64,000 bases of DNA from Liolophura sinensis (lineage: Eukaryota; Mollusca; Polyplacophora; Chitonida; Chitonidae), in contig NC_088304.1 of the NCBI RefSeq assembly GCF_032854445.1, forward strand, positions 17,333,850 to 17,397,849, read 5' to 3'. Made by a program: the position numbers and the translations under genes. Under the pieces are notes generated by a model. That model was given only the letters and a program-made list of their open reading frames with translations. It was not told where the DNA came from and searched no databases. Shown piece by piece: positions 45,703 through 54,973 of this stretch (position 1 is its first letter; each line of letters starts with the position of its first letter).

Positions 45703-46044
45703 CCCGATAGCACTGTTGGTAGAGCGTCCGCTTCGGAAGCTGTAGATGAAGGGTCAAGTCACACCTTAGACCTTAAAAGTGGAACTTTCTCGCTTGGCGT
45801 TCAGCATGAAGGGGGTAGTGCAACGACTGGTTGACCGATATCAGTATAATGACAACTTACTTGCTTTCGGTAAGGCGTCTCAGTGAAGCAGCACTAGATA
45901 AAAGAGCGGTGGAAATCCGTCCTGCAGCAATGAGGCACATTACGTGCACTCTAAGGATTCCTTCGTCGTCATATGACAGAAAAATTGTTAAGCAGATGTA
46001 CGACGTTAAACCCCAAGCACTCACTCACTCACTCAACAAGTTCA
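45703..46044 (+). mobile_element. SINE-B, full length
   Basis: Best plus-strand copy of the CACT-tailed SINE: head cccccgatagcactgttggt-agagcgtccgcttcgg with box-A-like sequence, box-B-like agggtcaagtcac, body with gcttggcgttcagcatgaag, aagagcggtggaaatccgtc and cgtcgtcatatgac, tail cgttaaaccccaagcactca-ctcactcactcaac. An ORF across it is spurious. Confidence 0.92.
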
Positions 46045-46499
46045 ATAATCTGTATACCAGTTGAGGGCAAAAAATGCCTTTTTGTCACCAGTGATATGTG
46101 GTGGAATGTTTACGCTTCCTACACAATTGCTAATCATCAAAACAATCTTCTTGAATTAAACATGCCAGTCGGCAAAGACACAAAGTTACCTTTTGGTTCT
46201 TTATGACACGACCCAAAAGCTCATTATTTTTTGATTGGTTAGCACAAGACAAAAGTCTGGGTAGAACAAGCTCTTCGAAGAAGAGGTCATCACATATTAA
46301 TGGTATTTAGTCCAAACAGAAATAAGATTGAAAGAAAAGATAACAAATAATTCAAACTTTTTTCCCGTCGAGAGGTAAAAACAGACATAAACGGCAACAG
46401 GCATTTCTTTGCTTCCACGCGTTTAGTAACTGTTAATCAGTCTGGAATTCTCTCGAGGTCGTGGAATTGGTTATTTTAGAGGAACCGGAAACACGATGC

Positions 46500-46578
46500 C
46501 GTGTCACCATTATCCTGCGCTCATTCGTGTCACCAGCACCCTGCGCTCATTCGTGTCACCAGTACCCTGCGCTTATTC
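46500..46578. repeat. 26-bp repeat, three copies
   Basis: Three units containing cctgcgctcattcgtgtcac about 270 bp upstream of the first exon of the chitin-binding gene. A role as a repeated regulatory element is possible but unsupported. Confidence 0.8.
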
Positions 46579-46826
46579 AGTTTATATGGTTTACAACGCA
46601 GTGTTTTTATTACGTCACAGCGCAAACATGTATGAGCTCGGGCTGTAGAAAGAGGTCTCGCAAGATTGGTTAAATTTGGAAACGTGACGACGCGTTCAAT
46701 TTTCTCGATGTGAGCGAACTGCAGTACCTAGCTTATAATCATCACAAAAAAGGTACATATTAGGTAGGATACTCTTTCGATACAGTTGGTCTAGTGTTGT
46801 CCTTTCTTGAAACAATTATTTCAGAA

Positions 46827-46914
46827 ATGTTCATTGCCGATTGTCTTTATTTCAGGCGTCTAAGCGCCTTCACTGCTTTGTGTCTGCTTGGCTACATTAC
46901 CTACGCACAATCAG
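46827..46914 (+). CDS. Exon 1: signal peptide
   Basis: Encodes MFIADCLYFRRLSAFTALCL and LGYITYAQS up to the donor TCAG|GTAAAC (phase 1). Two starts are possible: the Met at 46827, read straight through; or the acceptor ttgtctttatttcag at 46855, with an upstream exon ending in AT so that AT|G gives MRLSAFTALCLLG. The second gives a more typical signal peptide. An even longer frame from 46794 is less likely. Confidence 0.65.
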
Positions 46915-49900
46915 GTAAACTCCACAACGACACAATTTTTTTCCATGTTTACTACCATACAGGAAGTTGTAATTTTTCTCGGCGTTTACTTACCTGTTTG
47001 TTTCTGTTTTTCTGTGTCATCAATTTTACCATTATGCATGGATTTGGATGACATTTTTATACACATATAAACTTTGGGCGAAATACCAAGCCATTACATT
47101 TTGACGGTGATCCGGACTAGGTCCAGAATAGTCTTTGAAAGTATATCTTCGCTATTAAGTGATAGGACAGAAATAAAGAGCAATGTCCCTTTATTTGTGG
47201 AGATGGAGTGAATTTGTACGTTTTGCTGGAGCAGAGTGCATTCTAATTCCTTGATCTGAAATTTGTGGGGTACTCAGGAATATTTCACTTTGGATGACAT
47301 TGGTCAGATACATTAGATAAAGGAAGCCCAGCACCTGCCCTGTCAGACTTGCCGAGGTTAAACCGAAGGCGAGCCAGCGGGAGCTGTATCAGACTCGTTC
47401 GCGATTAGGTTGTGACTGGGTTGATAAAAGTGGGTAGCCTTCTTAAACTAAGGCACGTATTGCACTGGAAACCCATCTGCAAAACTGCATTCTGCAATAA
47501 AGGCACATACGTCTGTAAAGCAAACATCTAGGGTTTAGTTTTAAATTAAAACACTTCTTTCGTTTTACGGACACGATATTTTCACAAATGTATTTTCACA
47601 TACATGTATGTCCAAAAGAAAACAATATATTTATGAATGTTCGGTTGATCATACCCACTGTACTTTAAAATTTTAGTAGTATTTTTGGTTTGCTTTATTC
47701 CACAGACTCGTCCCGATATACTTCCGTGAAGGTAGCCTCTAACCCCAACCTACCTCCTCCCCAGATCCCACCACCACCAGACCGGCAATACACTATCCCT
47801 AAATCTTACCCTAGCAACACCCACACCGTTACCGCTGCCTCGCCCAGCTACTGTAAGGGGGCTAAGCTCAAGGACGGGCTAGCTTATATCGCCTACAAGG
47901 GCAGTTGTCACATCTACATAAAGTGCGAGAAGAAAGATGGCAATGAGCTGAGAGCCCTCAAGATTCTCTGTCCAGAGAATCTGTTTTGGAGTGACAAAGC
48001 CAAGACGTGCGTCCGACCGAAGGAGACCCGCTGTGCCTGGGGTACGCCGATGTTTTCAAGCACAGTATCCAGCACCAAATAACACAAACATGTATACATG
48101 AGCCGACACACCACCAGAAAAGGAATTATCTGTGGAAGCTGATAGAGGGCCTTTCGCTATACTTGACCTTTCTCATGAAAGGCTAGGTAGTGTTGCACAG
48201 AGACTGGCTGTCTGTCTCCTTATCAATAATTGCTGTTTACACTTGTTTTTGGAATAGTATTTGAAACATTTTTGAGTGTGATGTCAAGCAATAATTAAAT
48301 ACATCATTATGAAACCGCCTTTAGGACATGTTTAAAAGTAATATAAAAAGGTTAATACGTTAAAGGGAAAAGGGCATTTATGGTAATGGAAGAACGCGTT
48401 TGCAGATCTTATACAAAAGGCAATCAAAATTTAATTTCTCCGCTGTTTGTAGACCCTTGTAAATCGGGACGTGCTGGTATGACCACACCCATGGGTGGTT
48501 ACTGTGGCGTCTACTATCAATGTGACGGGTTTCACCGGACAGAGTCTATTGAGGAATGCCCTGTGGGTACCCGCTATGAGGACGGCTTCGGCACCTATAA
48601 GCCAGACACACCACCCTGTGTCAGAGACCCCACGTGTAAAAAGAGGGCGTCACTTAAGTACGAAGCTCCGCCCAAACATGCAACCCGTAAGTGATTCAGA
48701 TAATTCAACTCGATCCCGTTCACGTGCTTGTTATACACTAAATCCCGGAGACATCCGAAGTGTACAGACACGTCAAAGCCAACTTCGCTAAACCATCCTT
48801 TAAACTTTTGAAATGATCAAGTTGAAGCAACGTTCAAACTTTCTCCAAGTTTCGGCAGAGTGCGAGCTAGCTGTTAAACTGTTGAAACCTGATGACCAGA
48901 ATACCCTTACATCTTAAGGAAATCAAAAAATACAAAATTCGAAAAAAAATTCAAAAGTCCCATGGGAAGAAATTTTCGAAAGGTACAGCAGGTACCTTGT
49001 CGAAACTTGGTGAAATTTGAAGTTAAAACATGGCGGATGTTGCTTCGACTTGGTCGAAAGTTTAAAACGCTGAATTACGGTTGAAAGATGGTTTTGGCTT
49101 TGGCGTGTCTACACATTGGATGACTTATCGTATCAGTGTAGACCGCACAGGAAAACGGATTCGATTTGTAAATGTCTACATAAGGACAGCTCAGTTAGCC
49201 TTTGAGCTATAGCTGTTTGAGCTCATAGGCCTATGCCATTCTGATGAAAGATAATTTTCTTACGATCGCCTAAACAGTCGTACCGGCGATGCCGATGGCT
49301 TAGTGGTACTACGTGTAAGATCTCGAGAGGACTAGAGTTATACCCTGGAAAGGTCTCATGGCTGGGATTGTGCCAGAGTGTCTTGGCGATGGAAGGACAA
49401 GCATCTCCATTACTCGGCCACGACACCCACACCTGTTCCTCTTGCACTGGACTTAATGTGATTGTATGTTACATATGCTGACAACACAGCATATTGAGTA
49501 ATTCTAGACCAGTGACGTCTTTCTAATATATTGCTGCATTTTTTGTACCTAATTCTTAAGCCATAGTGTTAAGGAGCTTGTAAATTTCTACTATTTATGC
49601 ATGTACATGAACAGTTAGAATAAAACCATGACCAACATAAACTGACAAAAGGCCTTATTTCACCGGTTACGAGTGACCATTTGCCAGCTATCACACTGCC
49701 GTCGCTGCTCTGGTTTTACTCCCTATGCTGTACGTCTTCAATTATATTTACATACGTTACTAGTCTTGAATATGGCATTGAATAAAATATTGATCAAACA
49801 CATTAAATTAATACGTAAAGATTTCTCCATTTGTTTTTCAGCATGTTATCTTTATGCCGTCAAAGGTTACCCCAGTCGTTATAGCGAAGTGGTTTTCCAT

Positions 49901-52900
49901 CGGAAGTTGCTCCGAGATTGTGCGCCAGGTACAGCCTTTGTAGAGTCGGACTGCGCATGTACGGCTTTGTTGGATGTAGCTAGACCCGTTCACAAAGGTA
50001 TGAGTTAAACCATAAGTGCATAAATAGAGAAAAGTTAGCAGCTTCGTTATATGCTAGTTTGCATGTCTGTACTCTCTCAGGTCTGATAGGTCACCATGGC
50101 GATGTTACTAAAATAAAAAGGTGGAAATGAGAAATTGTGGGAAATAATTAGTAGCCTGCATGTCACGATCAGCAAGTCCCTTCCGTCTCGACAGAATGCA
50201 TTATTGCGCATTCGTCTATAAACAGAAATGTCAGATAAGCTATTGCACTTCTCACTATTCATGTACTTCTGGTTGAGTCAACACATCTACAATGTATTGG
50301 GCTGTTGGGGCCTCCGTGGCTCAGTCGGTTAGCGCGCTAGCGCAGCGTAATGACCCAGGAGCCTCTCACCAATGCGGTCGCTGTGAGTTCAAGTCCAGCT
50401 CATGCTGGCTTCCTCTCCGGCCGTAAGTGGGAAGGTCTTTCAGCAACCTGCGGATGGTCGTGGGTTTCCCCCGGGCTGTGCCCGGTTTCCACCCACCATA
50501 ATGCTGGCCGCCGTCGTATAAGTGAAATATTCTTGAGTACGGCGTAAAACACCAATCAAATAAATAAATAAAATATTGGGCTGTTTAACTTTCGTCGTAG
50601 TTAATTTCTGTGATGACCTGTTGCTACCAAGGGCAATTAGTCTTCTAAGCTTGAAGACTAAATCATTAACACCAATTAAGTCTTATTCATAGCCATAACG
50701 CCATTATTACTGTTAATAAATCGTCATATTTATAAATTATAGTTTCAACACCATTAATGGTCAGAACTGAATGTATAGAGTTGCTGAATAGCCCTACTGA
50801 ATCATCATTACCATATACGCAGATCATAATCCTTGAGCACGCGAATTCTTTTTAAAAACATGCACCAAGATGAATGAATCACAAATTAAAAACATAAATC
50901 AGCCAAGTATAGACCAACAGGTCAGGGAATAATAAATGACTTACTGCACTAAACCGTAGGTAGTGAAATCATTTGCTAATAAAATCAGAAAGGAAACCAT
51001 CAATCCTCATAAGCTGACTTTTTCACTCACTGTTTCAGGCTGTGTGTCAGAAGTCTTCATCAGTTTCAAAAAAGGGACCCGTGATGACACTAACCGCATT
51101 GCCGTGGGCACTCAAGGAGATCACGTGAAGGTGATCAAGGCGGCTGGCACAGTAGACGGCTACGCAGGAGAGTTCCACAAGAGTAGATTGATCTTATGGA
51201 GGTTTGCCGGGGCCCACATACCTCCCCCTGTCATCATCAAGTTCTTCTTCCAAGAGAAGCCGTACGGGAAAGCTTTCACACAGGGGCCCGGCTCGGAGGT
51301 ACTGGTCAGTGACGGCGGCAACAATAAGCCGGGATCGGTTGTCATCACGCTGGACAGAAGTGCTAAGTCTGTCACCGCCATATTGGTCACCAAAGGGGAG
51401 AAGTACGAGAAACCGGCCACTCTCACAGTGGCATATGAAGTAAGAGAATGATTTCACGCTTGATAGGCAAAATTTTTAGATCTTGGCTGTAATCCTGGTA
51501 ATGAATGTGTTTACACACATTATACGCCAGTATAGTTATGAGCTATCCACCATAAGTAAAATATGGTCTACTCCAAACATAATATACAATGTACCAAAGC
51601 AGTTGGAAGAATTAAATATCGGTACATGGGTTTATTACATGAAAAACTGATTTTGACTATTACTGGCAATAATACCCCATTTCCGATACACAGCAAACAA
51701 TATGTTTATTTTTAATAAAAATAGCCTAAATTCTTGAGTATAGTATTTCTAACAGTACCTATCTGATATAGTATTTCTCTTTAACAGAAACCATTCTACA
51801 GTAAATGAACGGATTGAAAGGCGTGGCACAGAGATTGTACCAGCCTATATATACACTTCAGCTTTTCCTCAATGTTTTTTGGTTTTTTTTCACTTTGATC
51901 ATGTTGTCCTGACATTTTCTTTATTTCACTCACTGTGCTACATGAACTAATTCTAACACACATCCATTTGTGTGTTGTCTTCAGCCGGGAACACTAAAAG
52001 AGGTGCTCTATTTTTATAACGGGAAGTATTTCACTCTGGCAGTGAGGAGCGGCATTAAAGGAAAACAAAGGTTGCAGTCCGTCGCCGCTTCTGGTAAGTC
52101 TGCATGTTTTACATGTACATAGTAAGTGGTCTTTTACATGGTTTTCGTCTCTGTGTCAGCTTATCAATCTTCAGTGTGTCAGTGCCATTAGCCCGGGTAC
52201 GCAGTAGCTACACGTAGTCAAAGTAAGTGGCCTCAAAATGAATTTCGAAAATATCCACCAATGAGAAGGCAGCGTTGAAGGGGACTTAAATCTAATGATA
52301 ATTGGGTCACTCATCAGGAGTTTATGACAACATGTCATTTATACCTGTCTGATATATTCACCTAAGGGAGTGGTGTCTTTTGTGATCATCAGAGGGGTAA
52401 TGCTTGTTCGCTGTAAAGCCTGCGTGTCAACTACCTTCTATTTTTGTGGAAGGGCTGTTGGTGTAATCCCTAATAACGATAATACTCTAACATGTCAGAA
52501 GGCCTATTATTACACAGAGGAATACTTAAACGGCGATGAAACACATGAAAGAAAAAAGAAAAAAATAAAGCAGAGCATGGGGGATTTTACAACTGTTCAG
52601 CATTTTCTTAATTGATTTCAGGTGAAGTTCGTTTCCGGTCCGCTCTTCATTTGGGAGGCGTGAAAGGTGGCGTGTATTACTACGGGATTCTAGATGACGT
52701 AAGTTGACGTTCAAATATGTATGGTATCACTTTTCCGATGTGGAGTCGGACAGTAATATAGCCAACTTTCTTTTCCATTATCGTGAAATTTATGGATTAT
52801 TCTTGTAGGCGTTCTTCATGTTCTTGTCCTGAAAAACCCGCAACATAAACATTTTTCATTTTAGTTCCAACTGGATATTTGCGAGACAAAAGAATACGAC

Positions 52901-54973
52901 AAGTCTGGCCACCATCCAGGCTTAATGTCAGCAGTCAAAAGTCACCACACAGCAATGGAAACAAGCAATGACAATTCGGATCATCACCCAGTAACCCAGC
53001 ACTATCCGCCATCACAAAAGTCAGAAAGCAAACCAGATCCTTACCCTGTACCCGACCCCTATCCACCGTCAAAAAAGCCAGAGGACAAACCCAATCCTGA
53101 CCCAGTACCCGACCCCTATCCATCGTCAAGAAGACCAGAGAGCAAACCGGATCCTTATCCAGTACCTGATCCCTATCCACCGTTCCAAAAGCCAGATGGC
53201 AAACCGGATGCTTACCTACAGCCACGTCTGTATCATTCACCTTTAAAGCGCGACGAGCATCCAAGTACATACTCAGTCCAGGACCAATACCCCTCGCCAC
53301 AAAACACAGAGAACAAAGAAGTCTCCAACCCCTATGCACAAACACAGAAACCGGAGAACAAACCTGATTTTCATCCAGCCGCTGACCCCTATCCCCCTTT
53401 ACTAAAGTCGGGGAATAAACCGGACCTTTACCCAATACCTGATCCCTATGCACCGCCACTAAAGCCGGAGCGCAAACCGGATTCTTACCCAGTACTGGAC
53501 CCCTATCCACCCTCACAAAAGCCACAAAGCAAACCGGATCCTAACCCTGTACCCGACCCCTATCCACCCTCACAAAATCCGGAAAGCAAACCGGATCCTT
53601 ACCCAGTGCTGGGCCCCTATCCACCCTCACAAAAGTCAGACAGCAAACCGGATCCTAACCCAGTACCCGACCCCTATCCACCCTCACAAAATCCAGAAAA
53701 CAAACCGGATCCTTACCCAGTACTGGACCCCTATCCACCCTCACAAAAGCCAGAAAGCAAACCGGATCCTAACCCTGTACCCGACCCCTATCCACCCTCA
53801 CAAAATCCACAAAGCAAACCGGATCCTTACCCTGTACCCGACCCCTATCCACCCTCACAAAATCCACAAAGCAAACCGGATCTTTACCCTGTACCCGACC
53901 CCTATCCACCCTCACAAAATCCACAAAGCAAACAGGGTCCTTACCCTGTACCCGACCCCTATCCACCCTCACAAAATCCACAAAGCAAACAGGGTCCTTA
54001 CCCTGTACCCGACCCCTATCCACCCTCACAAATTCCACAAAGCAAACCGTATCCTTACCCTGTACCCGACCCCTATCCACCCTCACAAAAGTCAGACAGC
54101 AAACCGGATCCTTACCCTGTACCCGACCAGTATCCACCCTCACAAAATCCACAAAGCAAACCGGATCCTTACCCTGTACCCGACCCCTATCCACCCTCAC
54201 AAAATCCACAAAGCAAACCGGATCCTTACCCTGTACCCGACCCCTATCCACCTTCACAAAATCCACAAAGCAAACAGGGTCCGTACCCTGTACCCGACCC
54301 CTATCCACCCTCACAAAATCCACAAAGCAAACAGGGTCCTTACCCTGTACCCGACCCCTATCCACCCTCACAAAATCCACAAAGCAAACCGGATTCTTAT
54401 CGAAAGCCCAGTCTGTATCCTGAACCATTGAAACGTGACGAGCAACTGATTGCGTACTCACTGTCCAACCCCTATCCACCGTCACTAAAGCCAGAGAACA
54501 AACCAGATCCTTACCCAGTGCCCGATCCTTATCCACCGTCGCTAAAGCCAGAGAGCCAACCCGATCCTTACCCAGTTCCCAATTCCTATCTACCGCCAAA
54601 AAAGCCGGAGAGCCAACCCGATCCTTACCCCTATTCCCCGTTACAAAACCCAGTGAGCAGACAGGATCTGTACCCAGTACCTGGCCCCTATCCCCTGTTA
54701 CAAAACCCAGACAGCAGACCAGATCCCCTCCAAGTACCTAACCCTCCATTTGAGCCCTACAACGCTCCAAATAGGCAAGACGGACAGCTCGATCCTTACC
54801 CGCCTCCCTTAGTCAACAGCCACTACCAACCGTATGTGCGGTCTTCTGGGACCAGGGATGTCAATGCAAACGTTTGGCTGAACAACTCTACTTCGTATTC
54901 ACCGAAACAACTTAACTTTGGAGAGGCATCCCATTACAACGGCGCAAGTGAAGAGGGAGGGCGCTCACGGTAG
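46827..54973 (+). CDS. Secreted chitin-binding, LamG-like protein with Pro/Asp/Tyr repeat tail (Pif/BMSP-like)
   Basis: Exons: 46827-46914 (start uncertain), 47706-48041, 48453-48686, 49842-49997, 51039-51439, 51985-52093, 52622-52698, 52865-54973; all junctions have AG/GT borders and matching phases, giving about 1170 residues. Order of parts: signal peptide (LSAFTALCLLGYITYAQS); Pro-rich linker; six-cysteine ChtBD2 modules at about 79-139 and 144-203; a cysteine-poor third module (about 221-272); a beta-rich region (272-473) ending in SALHLGGVKGGVYYYGILDD and FQLDIC, which resembles the end of laminin-G domains; then a tail of about 690 residues of 19-residue repeats (SKPDPYPVPDPYPPSQNPQ). 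ChtBD2 plus LamG is the core of the Pif/BMSP shell-matrix proteins, which bind chitin and shell mineral; no VWA domain is visible here. The protein is probably secreted into extracellular matrix, shell or a tough organic layer. Function is inferred from architecture only. Confidence 0.9.
47706..48041 (+). CDS. Exon 2: Pro-rich linker and first ChtBD2
   Basis: 336 bp, phase 1 at both ends (acceptor gctttattccacag, donor TGGG|GTACGC). The linker has PNLPPPQIPPPPDRQYTIPK. The domain has six cysteines in the peritrophin-A spacing (SYCKG...GSCHIYIKC...ILCPENLFWSDKAKTC...TRC) with the usual aromatic residues. Confidence 0.93.
48453..48686 (+). CDS. Exon 3: second ChtBD2
   Basis: 234 bp, phase 1 at both ends (acceptor ccgctgtttgtag, donor ACCC|GTAAGT). 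Six cysteines: DPCKSGR, GGYCGVYYQCDGF, EECPVGTRYEDGFG, PPCVRDPTC. GVYYQCDGF is the classic chitin-binding core. It ends with a basic linker KYEAPPKHATR. Confidence 0.94.
48700..49170. mobile_element. Long-TIR MITE-like element in intron 3
   Basis: The left and right arms are inverted, imperfect copies over more than 150 bp: left gtacagacacgtcaaagcc, aagttgaagcaac, ccaagtttcggc; right gccgaaacttgg-like tcgaaacttggtg, gttgcttcgacttgg, ggctttggcgtgtctacac. The arms seem to extend to about 48700 and 49170; ends and target duplication could not be fixed. The left end lies within about 20 bp of the exon 3 splice donor. Confidence 0.75.
49275..49545 (+). repeat. Dispersed repeat family C, copy 1 (tRNA-like head)
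   Basis: Begins with ccggcgatgccgatggctta-gtggtac, which has a box-A-like TGGCTTAGTGGT, and ends with taatgtgattgtatgtta and acacagcatattgagtaatt-ctagaccagtgac. The last 80 bp recur at 60780-60860. Possibly a third SINE family. Confidence 0.65.
49842..49997 (+). CDS. Exon 4: third, cysteine-poor module
   Basis: 156 bp, phase 1 at both ends (acceptor atttgtttttcag, donor AAAG|GTATGA). It encodes CYLYAVKGYPSRYSEVVFHR, KLLRDCAPGTAFVESDCACT and ALLDVARPVHK. Size, position and CAPGTAFVESDC resemble a ChtBD2 that has lost the central cysteine pair. Confidence 0.88.
50307..50573 (+). mobile_element. SINE-A, full length with 12-bp target duplication, in intron 4
   Basis: The cleanest SINE-A in the window: intact head, box A TGGCTCAGTCGG, complete body including ccccgggctgtgcccggtttcc-acc, tail (aaat)n. 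Perfect tattgggctgtt duplications at 50295-50306 and 50574-50585. Sense orientation relative to the host gene. Confidence 0.97.
51039..51439 (+). CDS. Exon 5: first half of the LamG-like region
   Basis: 401 bp, phase 1 in and phase 0 out (acceptor tcactgtttcag, donor TATGAA|GTAAGA). Encodes CVSEVFISFKKGTRDDTNRI ... SRLILWRFAGAHIPPP ... SVVITLDRSAKSVTAILVT. Alternating hydrophobic residues suggest beta strands. On its own the segment is not recognisable; the LamG assignment rests on exons 6-8. Confidence 0.88.
51985..52093 (+). CDS. Exon 6: LamG-like region, middle
   Basis: 109 bp, phase 0 in and phase 1 out (acceptor tgttgtcttcag, donor CTTCTG|GTAAGT). Encodes PGTLKEVLYFYNGKYFTLAV and RSGIKGKQRLQSVAAS. 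Confidence 0.88.
52622..52698 (+). CDS. Exon 7: LamG-like region, end
   Basis: 77 bp, phase 1 in and phase 0 out (acceptor ttgatttcag, donor GATGAC|GTAAGT). Encodes GEVRFRSALHLGGVKGGVYY then YGILDD. The hLxLGG...G.LDD pattern is typical of the last strands of laminin-G domains. Confidence 0.9.
52865..54973 (+). CDS. Exon 8: Pro/Asp/Tyr repeat tail and C-terminus
   Basis: Terminal exon (acceptor tttttcattttag). It finishes the LamG-like region (FQLDIC), then about 1.8 kb encodes irregular, and from about 53500 highly regular, 19-residue (57-bp) repeats of type SKPDPYPVPDPYPPSQNPQ. Two spacer blocks with YHSPLKRDE and YPEPLKRDEQ interrupt it. The end, NVWLNNSTSYSPKQLNFGEA and GRSR, is non-repetitive. 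Tyrosine is regularly placed, so cross-linking or DOPA modification is conceivable. The long opposite-strand ORF at 53769-54599 is a shadow. Confidence 0.93.
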   Translation, partial: FQLDICETKEYDKSGHHPGLMSAVKSHHTAMETSNDNSDHHPVTQHYPPSQKSESKPDPYPVPDPYPPSKKPEDKPNPDPVPDPYPSSRRPESKPDPYPVPDPYPPFQKPDGKPDAYLQPRLYHSPLKRDEHPSTYSVQDQYPSPQNTENKEVSNPYAQTQKPENKPDFHPAADPYPPLLKSGNKPDLYPIPDPYAPPLKPERKPDSYPVLDPYPPSQKPQSKPDPNPVPDPYPPSQNPESKPDPYPVLGPYPPSQKSDSKPDPNPVPDPYPPSQNPENKPDPYPVLDPYPPSQKPESKPDPNPVPDPYPPSQNPQSKPDPYPVPDPYPPSQNPQSKPDLYPVPDPYPPSQNPQSKQGPYPVPDPYPPSQNPQSKQGPYPVPDPYPPSQIPQSKPYPYPVPDPYPPSQKSDSKPDPYPVPDQYPPSQNPQSKPDPYPVPDPYPPSQNPQSKPDPYPVPDPYPPSQNPQSKQGPYPVPDPYPPSQNPQSKQGPYPVPDPYPPSQNPQSKPDSYRKPSLYPEPLKRDEQLIAYSLSNPYPPSLKPENKPDPYPVPDPYPPSLKPESQPDPYPVPNSYLPPKKPESQPDPYPYSPLQNPVSRQDLYPVPGPYPLLQNPDSRPDPLQVPNPPFEPYNAPNRQDGQLDPYPPPLVNSHYQPYVRSSGTRDVNANVWLNNSTSYSPKQLNFGEASHYNGASEEGGRSR
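53500..54405 (+). repeat. 57-bp coding repeat array, about 16 regular copies
   Basis: DNA-level homogenised part of the repeat tail: aaaccggatccttaccctgt, acccgacccctatccaccct, cacaaaatccacaaagc. Copies are nearly identical, with a two-state swap (aaaccggatcct versus aaacagggtcct) that changes KPDP to KQGP and recurs in pairs. Confidence 0.93.

Noticed and set aside
46794-46914. Start of the chitin-binding protein at 46794
   Set aside because: This would put a long, non-typical segment before the signal peptide; the Met at 46827 or a start split by the acceptor at 46855 gives a better signal peptide.
47268-47410. Possible degenerate SINE-A in intron 1 of the chitin-binding gene
   Set aside because: Only short, scattered similarity (aggaatatttcact, ctgtcagacttgcc); too weak to list as a feature.
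53769-54599. 276-codon minus-strand ORF opposite the DPYP repeats
   Set aside because: Antisense shadow of the 57-bp coding repeat; the plus strand has splice sites and a continuous multidomain protein.
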